64,000 bases of DNA from assembly GCA_003551005.1 (NCBI GenBank), contig PULR01000039.1:29892-93891 (forward strand). Direction: 5' to 3'. The translations under genes and the position numbers were made by a program. Positions 43,170 to 52,757 of this stretch are shown here, piece by piece (the stretch's first letter is position 1; every line of letters begins with the position of its first letter). The notes beneath the pieces were generated by a model that made no database searches, had not been told where the DNA came from, and saw only the letters and a list, made by a program, of their open reading frames with translations. Source of the stretch: Mollicutes bacterium. GTDB taxonomy: Bacteria > Bacillota_I > Bacilli_A > Izemoplasmatales > Izemoplasmataceae.

Positions 43170-45425
43170 TTAGTCGTTTCGAAGCGCTTCGATCGGTTGT
43201 TTACGGCTTGCGATGACGGAAGGGATCAGGCCGCTGATGACCGCGATAAGGATACTGATGAAGACGGCGAGGGCTAACAATCCCCCATCGATGCTGAACA
43301 GCGGACCCTCAGGAATGTCGCCGAACTGTCGGCTCAGCAGATCGTGCAGCCAATCATGCAGCAACGTGTTCGCGATGAGGACGAAGACGATGCTGAGCAC
43401 AACGCTGATGAGACCGGCACTCAAGCCGATCATCGTTGTCTCGCCAGCGAATATGCGCCGGATGTCCTTTCGTGTGCCGCCCATGGCCCGGATCAGGCCG
43501 ATCTCCCGAGTGCGCTCGAGAACGCTGATGTAGAGGATCATCAACAACATCAACCCGGCCGTGACGACCGCGACCGCGACAATGGCGTTGAAGAGGAACT
43601 GGGCGATATAGGTGAAAAGCACCGCGATGCCCCCGAAGGGATTAAAGGCAATCTGGGTGGTCTCCCGGACTTGGTAACCGTCATCCTCGATGGCGCGGAT
43701 GATCGAGGTCTTCTCATCAACGTGTTCATCGGCGAGATATCCAATCGCCTGAAGGCTGTACTGCGGCGTGGAACCGCCCGCTTCATCCGGGGCGTATCCC
43801 TGGGGGTGGCTGCCGATGCTTTCGAGGAAGCTGCCGTAGAAGACAGCGCGCTCGATTCTCGGATCCTCGAAGACGCCGACGAGCGTCAGCGTTTCACTTT
43901 CCTCGGGCAGGCTCTCGTCCAACTGCCAGTGAAGAGCTTCATAGTCGTTGCAGAAAAAGGCGGTGTCGTCTTCTTGAAGCGGTTGGTCCCGGTAAGGACC
44001 GAGTGTCTGCAGATGCTCCTCGAAGCCTCCCTCATGATCGAACTCGTCGAAGAAATCTTCCGGAAGACTATCGGGGGATCCATCCCAGTTCTCCTGAATC
44101 CGGCAGGTCTCGCGGACCTGCTGCATCGACGCGGGGCTGTATTGATAGGTTGTGGCCACTTCATATTCGTTTCCTTCAAGGCGCTCCCAGAGTTCTTCAC
44201 TATCCAGATCCGCGTCCCGATAGAAGAAGGATTCCGCCATTGAGAGCGGGATGGCAAACTCATCAGCCGCCTCAGGCAGGCGCCCATCACCCAGAAGCGA
44301 TCCGTAGGATGCTTGTGTCGTCTCGCTCAGCGGTGCGCCGAGGGGGTCGGAGACAACCCGCGGGTCTCGGTAGTCCGCACCGCTGGTCACGTTCCGCAGA
44401 ATACTCAGATTCTGATAGGGAGTGAAGAAGAGGTCCGTGAAATACTCGTGTCTAGCATGGATGGCGTCGAGGAAATCCCCGGGGTCGGTATCGGTGTCGA
44501 CGGCCTGTGTGATGGTGAGTTCAGGGTTCTCCCTCAAGGTCTCGCCTTCGGCTTCAAGACTGTTTCGCACGGTTGTGAACAAGGAGTTGACGAGAATCAA
44601 TCCCAGGATTCCCAGGGCCAATCCCGCAGAGATCAATCCGCTGCGCCAGACACGGGAGCGGAGATTGAACCAGGCCAGGCGGAGCCCCTCTTTGAACGCC
44701 AGCGACTTCCGATGGCGTTCACGTCGCAGCGAGATACGTACCCGGGCGTCTTTTTCCGCGCTGTCGCTCTCGACACGACCGTCCCGCAGGTGGATCAGCC
44801 GACTGGCATAGGCTTTCGCCAGCCTCGTGTCGTGGGTCACGACGATGACGAGTTTATCCTGGCCGACTTTCGTGATCAGATCCATAATCTCCCGGCCGGT
44901 CTTCCGGTCGAGGTTGCCGGTCGGTTCGTCGGCGAGAATGATATCCGGATCGTTGATCAGCGCCCGGGCGATGCCCACACGCTGACGTTCGCCGCCCGAA
45001 AGCTGCGTCGGGTTCTTATGGATGTGCGCACCGAGACCGACCTTTTGCAGCATCGCTTCGGCCATCTTGCTCGCCCGGGAGTGATTCGCGCCCGCGAGCT
45101 TGGCGTTCAGCGCGACATTCTCGAGGATCGGAAGATGCTCGATGAGATTGAACTGCTGGAAGATGAAACCGATGTTGTGGTTACGGAAATAGTCCCATTC
45201 GCTTTCTCTGAACTTCGAGGTGAGACGATCGCCAATGACCATATCCCCGCTTGAGGGGCGATCCAGGCCGCCGATGATGTTGAGCAGCGTCGTTTTCCCG
45301 CAGCCGCTCTTGCCGTGTACGAAGACCGTCTCTCCGGCCTCGAAATAGAGCGAGATGTCTTTGAGGGCGTGAAAACCGCGTTTCCCCTGCATATAGATCT
45401 TGTGGACTTCGTGCAGCTTGATCAT
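43170..45425 (-). CDS. ABC exporter with fused ATP-binding and FtsX/MacB-like permease domains
   Basis: [56 protein letters not shown]-terminal RTREIGLIRAMGGTRKDIRRIF and ASRKQPIEALRND. Confidence 0.9.
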   Translation of the reverse strand: MIKLHEVHKIYMQGKRGFHALKDISLYFEAGETVFVHGKSGCGKTTLLNIIGGLDRPSSGDMVIGDRLTSKFRESEWDYFRNHNIGFIFQQFNLIEHLPILENVALNAKLAGANHSRASKMAEAMLQKVGLGAHIHKNPTQLSGGERQRVGIARALINDPDIILADEPTGNLDRKTGREIMDLITKVGQDKLVIVVTHDTRLAKAYASRLIHLRDGRVESDSAEKDARVRISLRRERHRKSLAFKEGLRLAWFNLRSRVWRSGLISAGLALGILGLILVNSLFTTVRNSLEAEGETLRENPELTITQAVDTDTDPGDFLDAIHARHEYFTDLFFTPYQNLSILRNVTSGADYRDPRVVSDPLGAPLSETTQASYGSLLGDGRLPEAADEFAIPLSMAESFFYRDADLDSEELWERLEGNEYEVATTYQYSPASMQQVRETCRIQENWDGSPDSLPEDFFDEFDHEGGFEEHLQTLGPYRDQPLQEDDTAFFCNDYEALHWQLDESLPEESETLTLVGVFEDPRIERAVFYGSFLESIGSHPQGYAPDEAGGSTPQYSLQAIGYLADEHVDEKTSIIRAIEDDGYQVRETTQIAFNPFGGIAVLFTYIAQFLFNAIVAVAVVTAGLMLLMILYISVLERTREIGLIRAMGGTRKDIRRIFAGETTMIGLSAGLISVVLSIVFVLIANTLLHDWLHDLLSRQFGDIPEGPLFSIDGGLLALAVFISILIAVISGLIPSVIASRKQPIEALRND

Positions 45426-45429
45426 GTTC

Positions 45430-47373
45430 TCACTCCTTCCTCAAGGCCCGGATGGCGTCCATCCTGGAGGCGAGGTGGGCGGGGAGGATGCCGGCAAGCA
45501 TCGCGTAGAACATGCCGCCGATGATGATTAATGCGATGAGCGGGACGGAGGGTTCCAGCAGGGTGATGTCGATCGAACCACCAGTGATGAGATTGAGGGG
45601 GGCCTGGATGAAATTCGAGAACAGTCGGTTGATACCGATGGCAATCATCACCGACAGCACGGCGCCGATGACACCGCTGATCAGACCGGTGAAACCGGAC
45701 TCCAGCAGGAAAATGGCCCGGATGTTCGCTTGTCGGGCCCCCAGGGCGGTCAGGACGCCGATCTCGCGGATCCGTTCGAGCACGGAGGTGTAGACCACAA
45801 GCCCCACGAGAATCGCCGAGATGATCAGACTGACAGCGGCGATGCCCACCAGCCAGCGAAGTGCGGAGAACATCACCTCATCGATCGTGGAGGTGATTTC
45901 ACCGTGGACGTTGCGCATCACCACGTTCTCCTCGTCCCGGAGCGTGGTGCGAAGCTCGTCGATGTCGGCTTCGTCGTCGATGCCTAGATAAGCGATGGCG
46001 CTGTCGCGGAACCGGGCATCGGGGTGTTCCTGCAGGATGGAGACCAGCTTGTCGTATTCGACGTAGATGAGTGGCTGGAAACGTTCTTCGCTCATGCCGA
46101 CGATCGTGAACGAGTGTGTGTCCTCGGTGGTCTCGAAAGTGATCTCCCTTCCCTCGACCAGTCCGAAGACATAGGCGTAGTCCTCTTCATCCACCATGGA
46201 CTGATTACGCAGGTCCAGGGCGGTTCTCAAAGAGATGACGATTTCGTCGTCCGTTTCCGGCAGGCGGCCGTGCAGAGACCCCTGCCGGTCGAATGCCAGC
46301 GAATCATAAGGAAGCGGTCGGTAATTGACGGAATGGTCGGCTCCGAGATAGCGGGCTTGGTCGGAATGGTCGATGTTGTAGCGTAGATGTTCAATCCCTG
46401 GATAGTCGGAGACGCTCAAGAACGTCGTCTCATCAAGCGCTGTATCCTCCAGGGCATGAATCTGATATTCATCGGGCGGGACAATCTCCCCTACCGTCTC
46501 GCTGATCGAGCCCCGGATACCGAAAACGATGAAGGTCAGCAGGAGGATGGCGATGAATCCGATGGAGACGATGGCTGAAGTAAAGAGTGTCCGGAACATC
46601 CTCGAGAAGATGTTGTTGCTTGCGAACTTCATCAGCATGCCGAACCGCATGCGGGGAGGGTCGAGCAACACCTCCCTGCTGGATTCATCAGCGGACGTCC
46701 CCTCCGCTGAATCCGAGACGATGCGCCCGTCCTCGATGTGGAGAGTGCGCTCGGCGAATGCTTCCGCAAGGTCCTCGTCATGAGTCACGACGAGCACGAC
46801 CTTGTCGGCGGCGTGCTTTTTCAAGTAGGCGATGACTTTCCTGCCCATTTCTTCATCAAGAGCGCCCGTCGGTTCGTCCGCAAGGATGATCTTCGGGTCC
46901 GTCACGAGGGCGCGGGCGATGGCTACGCGTTGCTGCTGGCCGCCGGAGAGCTGCATCGGCTTCTTGTCGACATGGTTGCTCAGACCGATGCGGTCGAGCT
47001 CTTCGCGGGCGCGCATCCGCGCGTCCTTCCTAGGAGTGCCCTGGAAGATCAAGGGGAGGGCGACATTCTGCAGGACGTCCAGATGCTCGATGAGGTTGAA
47101 TTCCTGAAAGATGAAACCGATGTGGTTGTTGCGAAAGGTCGCCCAGTCTTTTCTGGAGAAAGTCGAGGTGTCGACCCCATCAACAAGCACCGAACCCTCC
47201 GTGGGACGATCCAGTCCGCTGATGACATTGAGCAGCGTGCTTTTTCCGCTTCCGCTCTCACCTAAGAGAAACGCAAAGTCCCCCTTTACCAGTGTCAAGT
47301 CGATTCCATTGAGTGCATGCAGATTGTATTCGCCGCTTTTATAGGTGCGGCGAACGTTCTTCACATTCAGCAT
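45430..47373 (-). CDS. ABC exporter with fused ATP-binding and FtsX/MacB-like permease domains
   Basis: Start at [113 protein letters not shown]. Confidence 0.9.
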   Translation of the reverse strand: MLNVKNVRRTYKSGEYNLHALNGIDLTLVKGDFAFLLGESGSGKSTLLNVISGLDRPTEGSVLVDGVDTSTFSRKDWATFRNNHIGFIFQEFNLIEHLDVLQNVALPLIFQGTPRKDARMRAREELDRIGLSNHVDKKPMQLSGGQQQRVAIARALVTDPKIILADEPTGALDEEMGRKVIAYLKKHAADKVVLVVTHDEDLAEAFAERTLHIEDGRIVSDSAEGTSADESSREVLLDPPRMRFGMLMKFASNNIFSRMFRTLFTSAIVSIGFIAILLLTFIVFGIRGSISETVGEIVPPDEYQIHALEDTALDETTFLSVSDYPGIEHLRYNIDHSDQARYLGADHSVNYRPLPYDSLAFDRQGSLHGRLPETDDEIVISLRTALDLRNQSMVDEEDYAYVFGLVEGREITFETTEDTHSFTIVGMSEERFQPLIYVEYDKLVSILQEHPDARFRDSAIAYLGIDDEADIDELRTTLRDEENVVMRNVHGEITSTIDEVMFSALRWLVGIAAVSLIISAILVGLVVYTSVLERIREIGVLTALGARQANIRAIFLLESGFTGLISGVIGAVLSVMIAIGINRLFSNFIQAPLNLITGGSIDITLLEPSVPLIALIIIGGMFYAMLAGILPAHLASRMDAIRALRKE

Positions 47374-47392
47374 CGGATATCCCCTCTGCGGT

Positions 47393-47420
47393 TTGACATT
47401 GTGGGTGAATCGTATATAAT
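47393..47420 (+). promoter_or_regulatory. Predicted sigma-A promoter for asnS T-box transcript
   Basis: TTGACA-N16-TATAAT. Confidence 0.7.
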
Positions 47421-47426
47421 TAGGGT

Positions 47427-47670
47427 CAGTCAACATCTTAATCATTATAACAAATCGATGAGCGGAAAAGTAGCCTTTTTTGAAGTCCTAGCGAATCCGG
47501 GGTGGTGGAAGCCGGAGACGGAGAATCAGGTGAAGAAACACCGTGAGAGACGGAAGAAGGCAGTAGACCCGTCCGTCGCCCGCGTTAAGGGCTTGAAGCG
47601 CAATTTTATGAATTAAGGTGGCACCGCGGAGCCATCCGTCCTTAAATGATTGTTTAAGGACGTTTTTTAA
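47427..47670 (+). promoter_or_regulatory. T-box leader (Asn) upstream of asnS
   Basis: GATGAGCGGAAAAGTAG start; specifier AAC at 47537-47539 in GUGAAGAAACACC; T-box AAGGTGGCACCGCGG at 47615-47629; terminator CGTCCTTAAA-tgattg-TTTAAGGACGTTTTTT. Confidence 0.92.
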
Positions 47671-47688
47671 ACCAAGAGGAGTGGGAAC

Positions 47689-49062
47689 GTGAAACTGAAG
47701 CAGCTACAAACCGAACATACTGAAAAAGAAGGATCGAACGTCACGCTTGAAGGCTGGGTGCGCAACCATCGTCCCCAGAAGACATTCGGGTTTCTTGATT
47801 TGAACGATGGGACCTGCTTCGAGACGGTGCAGGTCGTCTATGATCAAACGTTAGACAACTTCGATGAGACGCGGAAGATCCGCAACGGCTCCGCCGTCCG
47901 CATTGAAGGCGAGGTTGTGCTGACCCCGAAACGGCCCCAGCCGTTTGAGATCAAAGCGCACGAAGTCGAAGTCGTGGGCGCGGCGGATGCGGACTACCCA
48001 ATCCAGCCCAAGCGGCACAGCCGCGAATTTCTCAGACAGAAAGCCCATCTGCGGCCGCGGACCAATCTGTTCACCGCTGTTTTCCGTATCCGAAGCCTGC
48101 TCACTCAGGCCATCCATGATTTCTTCCAGAGCCGCGGATTCATCCATCTAGCCAGCCCGATCATCACCGCCAACGACGCAGAAGGGGCCGGCGAGATGTT
48201 CCGGGTCACGACCCTCGATCCGAAAGCACCCCCACTGGATGATAGCGGAGCGGTCGATTTCAGCCAGGACTTTTTCGGACGGAAGACGAACCTCACCGTC
48301 TCAGGACAGCTTCATGCCGAAGCATTCGCCCAGGCGTTCCGGGATGTCTACACATTCGGCCCGACTTTCCGGGCGGAAAAGTCCCACACGTCCACCCACG
48401 TCTCCGAGTTCTGGATGGTTGAGCCCGAGATGGCCTTCACCGACCTTCAAGGCAACATGGATGTCTGCGAGGACATGGTTCGCCACCTCATCCGGCAGGT
48501 GCTCAAGCACGCCGACAGCGAACTCGAATTTTTGGACCGTTTCGTGGAGAACGGACTTCTCAGAAGATTAGAAAGGGTCGCCTCGAGCGAGTTCGTCCGA
48601 ATCACGCACACGGAGGCCGTCGACATCCTTGAACAGTCCCGGCAGACTTTCGAGCGTCCTTTCGAAAAAGACTTTGCGAGCGAGCATGAGAAGTATCTGC
48701 TTTCGTATTTCGACGCCCCTGTGTTCGTCACCGACTGGCCGAAGGACACCAAGGCTTTCTACATGCGTCTGAACGATGACAACGAGACGGTTGCGGCAGT
48801 CGATCTGCTTGCGCCCGGCGGTGGTGAAATTGTCGGCGGTTCGCAGAGGGAGGAGCGTTACACCATGCTGAAAAAACGCATGGACGAGATGGGAATCGAC
48901 ACCGAGGAGCTGGATTGGTATCTCCAGCTCAGACGCTTCGGGACCACGCCGCATTCCGGGTTCGGCCTCGGGTTTGAAAGGATGCTGATGTACGTGACGG
49001 GCGTGTCCAACATCCGGGACGTGATCCCCTTCCCGAGGACCCCGAACAATTGCGAATACTGA
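47689..49062 (+). CDS. asnS: Asparaginyl-tRNA synthetase
   Basis: GWVRNHRPQKTFGFLDLNDGT, TVSGQLHAEAFAQAFRDVYTFGPTFRAEKSHTSTHVSEFWMVEPEMAF, GFGLGFERMLMYVTGVSNIRDVIPFPRTPNNCEY. Confidence 0.95.
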   Translation: MKLKQLQTEHTEKEGSNVTLEGWVRNHRPQKTFGFLDLNDGTCFETVQVVYDQTLDNFDETRKIRNGSAVRIEGEVVLTPKRPQPFEIKAHEVEVVGAADADYPIQPKRHSREFLRQKAHLRPRTNLFTAVFRIRSLLTQAIHDFFQSRGFIHLASPIITANDAEGAGEMFRVTTLDPKAPPLDDSGAVDFSQDFFGRKTNLTVSGQLHAEAFAQAFRDVYTFGPTFRAEKSHTSTHVSEFWMVEPEMAFTDLQGNMDVCEDMVRHLIRQVLKHADSELEFLDRFVENGLLRRLERVASSEFVRITHTEAVDILEQSRQTFERPFEKDFASEHEKYLLSYFDAPVFVTDWPKDTKAFYMRLNDDNETVAAVDLLAPGGGEIVGGSQREERYTMLKKRMDEMGIDTEELDWYLQLRRFGTTPHSGFGLGFERMLMYVTGVSNIRDVIPFPRTPNNCEY

Positions 49063-49072
49063 TTTGCCTAAT

Positions 49073-49104
49073 AAAAGCCCCCGAGCATCGACTCGGGGGC
49101 TTTT
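49073..49104. terminator. Bidirectional terminator asnS/SPFH gene
   Basis: AAAAGCCCCCGAG-catcga-CTCGGGGGCTTTT. Confidence 0.85.
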
Positions 49105-49118
49105 AAGATTCGGCCTGC

Positions 49119-50192
49119 CTAGTTCTTGCCTTGTGATTGGGAAGAACTCTGGCTTTTCTTGCTTTTGGACGATTGGGAACCGTATTGGGAGCTTTTCGAA
49201 CCGGATTGCGAGCTTTTCGAGCCGGTTTGGCTGCTTGATGATTTCCCTGTACGTTCCTCTAATGTCCGCTGCGTGTGTTCGGTGTATTCCGGATTTGTCC
49301 TGAAGGCTTCGGAGAGGGTCGAGGCCAGTCCGACCATGCCCTGCATGTCGGAAGGGATGACCAGCTTGGTGGCCTGTCCTTCGGCGACTTTCTCCATGGC
49401 CTTGTAGGCTTCGAGACGCAGGAATGCTTCGTCTGCACCGGCTTCCTTGATGTAGCGGATACCTGTGGCAGTGGCCTCCTGGACCTTGAGAATCGCTTCC
49501 GCTTGGCCTTCCGCTTCGAGTATACGAGTCTGCTTCTCACCGTCGGCCCGCAGGATGCGAGCTTCCTTCTCACCTTCGGCGGTCAGAATCGAGGAGCGTT
49601 TGTTCCCTTCGGCGATGAGGATGGACTGCCGCTTCTCACGTTCGGCGCGCATCTGTTTCTCCATCGCTTCGCGGATGTCTTTTGGCGGGATGATGTTCTT
49701 GACTTCCACGCGGTTGATCTTGATGCCCCAGGGGTCGGTGGCTTCATCAAGGACAGTGCGCATTTTCTCGTTGATGTAGTCACGCGACGTCAGCGAGTCG
49801 TCAAGTTCGAGGTCGCCGATGATGTTACGCAGCGTGGTCGAGGTGATGTTCTCGATCGCCTTGATTGGGTAGTTGACCCCATACGTGTAGAGTTTCGGGT
49901 CGGTGATCTGGAAGAACACGACGGTGTCGATCTGCATGGTGACGTTGTCCTTGGTGATGACGGGCTGAGGGTCGAAGTCGACAACCTGCTCCTTGATGGT
50001 GACTTTTTCCTTGATCCGGTCCACGAACGGCATCAGGAAATGAATCCCGACATCCCAGGTCGTGTAGTAGCCGCCCAGCCTTTCGACGATGTAGCGGTTC
50101 GCCTGCTGGACGATGGTGAAACGGGTCGCGACATAGATCAAGACGACAGCCGCGACGACAATGACAAGAATCAAACCAACTGTTGTTCCCAT
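49119..50192 (-). CDS. SPFH/band 7 (stomatin/QmcA-like) membrane protein with Ser/Gln/Lys-rich C-terminal tail
   Basis: N-terminal TM; VERLGGYYTTWDVGIHFLMPFVDRI, DPWGIKINRVEVKNIIPPKDIREAMEKQMRAEREKR; tail SSSSQTGSKSSQSGSKSSQYGSQSSKSKKSQSSSQSQGKN. Confidence 0.92.
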   Translation of the reverse strand: MGTTVGLILVIVVAAVVLIYVATRFTIVQQANRYIVERLGGYYTTWDVGIHFLMPFVDRIKEKVTIKEQVVDFDPQPVITKDNVTMQIDTVVFFQITDPKLYTYGVNYPIKAIENITSTTLRNIIGDLELDDSLTSRDYINEKMRTVLDEATDPWGIKINRVEVKNIIPPKDIREAMEKQMRAEREKRQSILIAEGNKRSSILTAEGEKEARILRADGEKQTRILEAEGQAEAILKVQEATATGIRYIKEAGADEAFLRLEAYKAMEKVAEGQATKLVIPSDMQGMVGLASTLSEAFRTNPEYTEHTQRTLEERTGKSSSSQTGSKSSQSGSKSSQYGSQSSKSKKSQSSSQSQGKN

Positions 50193-50256
50193 AAAATCCT
50201 CCTAGCATGGTGCTTGTATTTTAATGGTGGTTCGGGGTGCTTGTCCACATAGATGC

Positions 50257-51012
50257 TTAGATTGGATAAATCGCGTCTTCCTTCACCACGCGTACCTCCG
50301 AGATATGGTCCCGGATGGTGCGTTTGTCTTTAGAGAAACTGATGAGGGCGAAATCGACCCAGATTCCGATGGTGAAGGTGAATCCCCAGAAAACGCCTTT
50401 CCAGAGGACTTCCCGGATGAAGAGGGTCCACCAGTTGATCGGGCCTCTCAGTTCGAGGTTGGTCCATTTGCGACCGAACGTCCGTCCTTTGGTCAGACCC
50501 TGATAGAGATAGTTGACAACCACCCAGCCTCCGTAATGGAAGAGGATGCTGCTCATAAGGTAGACGACGACTGCGTCATATTCCTCATAATCCGCAACCA
50601 GCAGGTCTCGTTGGAGATCGTAGTCTTCTCGACGGAAGCGGTCGCCTTCTTCAAGACGTTCTCTTCCTTCGGCCTTGGCGGCTTCGTAGGCGGCGACAAT
50701 CTCCTCGAACGAGCGTTCATCTTCCTCGGATGAGTATGAGCGGATAGCCTCGCGCCAATAGCTCAGCTCGTTCTCAAGGTCCTCCTCACGATAGCGGTCC
50801 CCTTCATCGAGCCGCTCATCGAGGCGGTCCATCTCCTCGTTGAAGACTTCGGCCTGCTGGGTCCAGTCCGTCAATCCTTCGTGATAGCCGCTGAACTCCT
50901 GGATGTTGGGTTCGACGAAGATTCTGAAGACCGTGAAAACTACGGAGAGGATGATGATGAAATCGATGATGAGGCTGGCGATGCGGCGGAACGTTCCGGG
51001 TTCGCCCCTCAT
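50257..51012 (-). CDS. RDD family membrane protein with large charged insert
   Basis: FRRIASLIIDFIIILSVV...; TKGRTFGRKWTNLELRG; about 120-residue E/D/R-rich segment between predicted TM1 and TM2. Confidence 0.75.
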   Translation of the reverse strand: MRGEPGTFRRIASLIIDFIIILSVVFTVFRIFVEPNIQEFSGYHEGLTDWTQQAEVFNEEMDRLDERLDEGDRYREEDLENELSYWREAIRSYSSEEDERSFEEIVAAYEAAKAEGRERLEEGDRFRREDYDLQRDLLVADYEEYDAVVVYLMSSILFHYGGWVVVNYLYQGLTKGRTFGRKWTNLELRGPINWWTLFIREVLWKGVFWGFTFTIGIWVDFALISFSKDKRTIRDHISEVRVVKEDAIYPI

Positions 51013-51449
51013 ACTTTCACCACGATCAGTTTCACACCCTCGATCGCCAGAATCTCAACTTTATCATCGACTTGCACCGTTTCGTCTCCTGAGGAGATGG
51101 CGGTCCAGTACTTTCCGTCCACGCGGACTTCTCCGCGCTCTCCCGGCGGGATTTCCTGGGTGCATATGCCGATTTTCCCCACGAGCCGGTCGGCATTCGT
51201 GCTGACAATGTTCGTGCGGAAGTACTTCTTGGCCAGGGGTCTGACGGTGAGCAGCAGCAAGATGGAGACGCCGATGAAGACAACGACCTGAATCAGGGGA
51301 TCAAGGCCGATCAGCGCCAGGATGAAGGAAAGAACGGCGCCGAGGCTGAACCAGACGCTGGTGAGGTCCATGGTCACGATCTCGATGAAAGCCGCGACCA
51401 GGATGATTGCAAACCAGATGATGAGCATGATGACGTCTATGTTTTCCAT
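51009..51449 (-). CDS. NfeD-family membrane protein (short form)
   Basis: N-terminal TM region then OB-fold region LVGKIGICTQEIPPGERGEVRVDGKYWTAIS; adjacent to an SPFH gene. Confidence 0.85.
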   Translation of the reverse strand: MENIDVIMLIIWFAIILVAAFIEIVTMDLTSVWFSLGAVLSFILALIGLDPLIQVVVFIGVSILLLLTVRPLAKKYFRTNIVSTNADRLVGKIGICTQEIPPGERGEVRVDGKYWTAISSGDETVQVDDKVEILAIEGVKLIVVKV

Positions 51450-51838
51450 TATTTTTCCTCCTCTTTCAGAGAATCCAGATCGATGATCAATGACTTCTTC
51501 TTCGCATCCCAGGCCGCATCGAAGCTCAGCGGAAAGTCATCGCTGAATTCAAGGGCGGTGGTGGGGGCGATGTTGCGCAGGAATTTCGGTGTCGGTATCC
51601 GGGCATAGGACGAACGGACAGTAATTCGATGCCTCTTGTCCTCGGGTATGATTCCCCGATGGTATTCATCTTTCGAGACGGGTTTCACGGCGATCCGGTT
51701 GTTTTTCTCATCGAGGCCGAGCATGACACCGTAGGCCGTGTCGAAGTGCGTATGAGCGCCGTTGCTCAAGACAATCTTCGTTTCATACAGTTTAGCGGTC
51801 CCGCTTTGGGGCTTGCGCGATATCCATTCAAAACTCAT
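51449..51838 (-). CDS. Uncharacterised 129-aa protein
   Basis: Start at MSFEWISRKPQSG behind GGAGTGATGAA; shares a boundary base with the nfeD gene. Confidence 0.65.
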   Translation of the reverse strand: MSFEWISRKPQSGTAKLYETKIVLSNGAHTHFDTAYGVMLGLDEKNNRIAVKPVSKDEYHRGIIPEDKRHRITVRSSYARIPTPKFLRNIAPTTALEFSDDFPLSFDAAWDAKKKSLIIDLDSLKEEEK

Positions 51839-51949
51839 TTCATCACTCCAGGCTGCACAGGTATGGTCACAAGAGACCATGTGGATTGCGCGGACAGTTG
51901 CGGTTCGTCGCATATCTGTTATATTATAACATGATTTGGAGGTATTTGT

Positions 51950-52753
51950 ATGTCCGTCGCGGTAGATTTTCAGAAGGACTTCATCAAGCACCATCGAAGA
52001 CAACTCTGGTCGAAGTTCATCCGAGCCATCAAACGGTACCATTTAATCGAAGACGGCGATAGAGTCGCCGTCGCCGTCAGCGGTGGGAAGGACTCGATGC
52101 TGCTGGCGAGGATGCTGCAGGAACTGACTAAGCATCCGCTGGCGGATTTCGAAGTGGTCCCCGTCGCGATGGATCCCGGCTATGCCAAGGCGGACCAACA
52201 GCAACTCAAGCACCTGGCTCACCAGCTATCCGTGCCGTTAAAAATTGTAAAAAAAGAGCTCTTCCGCGTGGTCAATGAGAAAGCGCCGGATGATCCCTGC
52301 TATCTATGCGCCAGGATGCGAAGAGGCATACTTTATGAGATCGCCGAAAACGAAGGATGCAACAAACTCGCGCTCGGCCACCATTACGATGATGTCATCG
52401 AGACCACGTTACTGAACGTGTTCTTCTCCGGCAGTTTCAAGACCATGCTTCCCAGAATCCCCTCCGACAACTATGAGAGCATCGAGCTCATCCGGCCGCT
52501 TTATTTCATACGTGAAGCACACATCGCCGCCTTGTATGAACGACATAACCTCGACGCCATGGACTGTGCCTGCACGGTCGCTAGCGGCGAGCGTCCATCG
52601 AAACGGGAGGATATCAAACAACTGATCAAGCAACTCCGGGAGGAACACAAGGACATTGATCGTTCAATCTTCAACGCCGCTCAGAACGTGAATCTGGATT
52701 ACGTACTCGGATATACAAAGGCCGGTAGGCGCTACCGGCCGTTTGAAGACTGA
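51950..52753 (+). CDS. PP-loop ATPase, tRNA 2-thiocytidine (TtcA-like) family
   Basis: VAVAVSGGKDSMLLARML, CYLCARMRRGILYEIAENEGCNKLALGHHYDDVIETTLLN, CACTVASGERPSKREDIKQLI. Confidence 0.9.
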   Translation: MSVAVDFQKDFIKHHRRQLWSKFIRAIKRYHLIEDGDRVAVAVSGGKDSMLLARMLQELTKHPLADFEVVPVAMDPGYAKADQQQLKHLAHQLSVPLKIVKKELFRVVNEKAPDDPCYLCARMRRGILYEIAENEGCNKLALGHHYDDVIETTLLNVFFSGSFKTMLPRIPSDNYESIELIRPLYFIREAHIAALYERHNLDAMDCACTVASGERPSKREDIKQLIKQLREEHKDIDRSIFNAAQNVNLDYVLGYTKAGRRYRPFED

Positions 52754-52757
52754 AGGA

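Noticed and set aside
51839-52042. N-terminal extension of the 129-aa protein (track ORF 51449-52042)
   Set aside because: It overlaps the divergent ttcA-like gene start; ATG 51838 has a good RBS.
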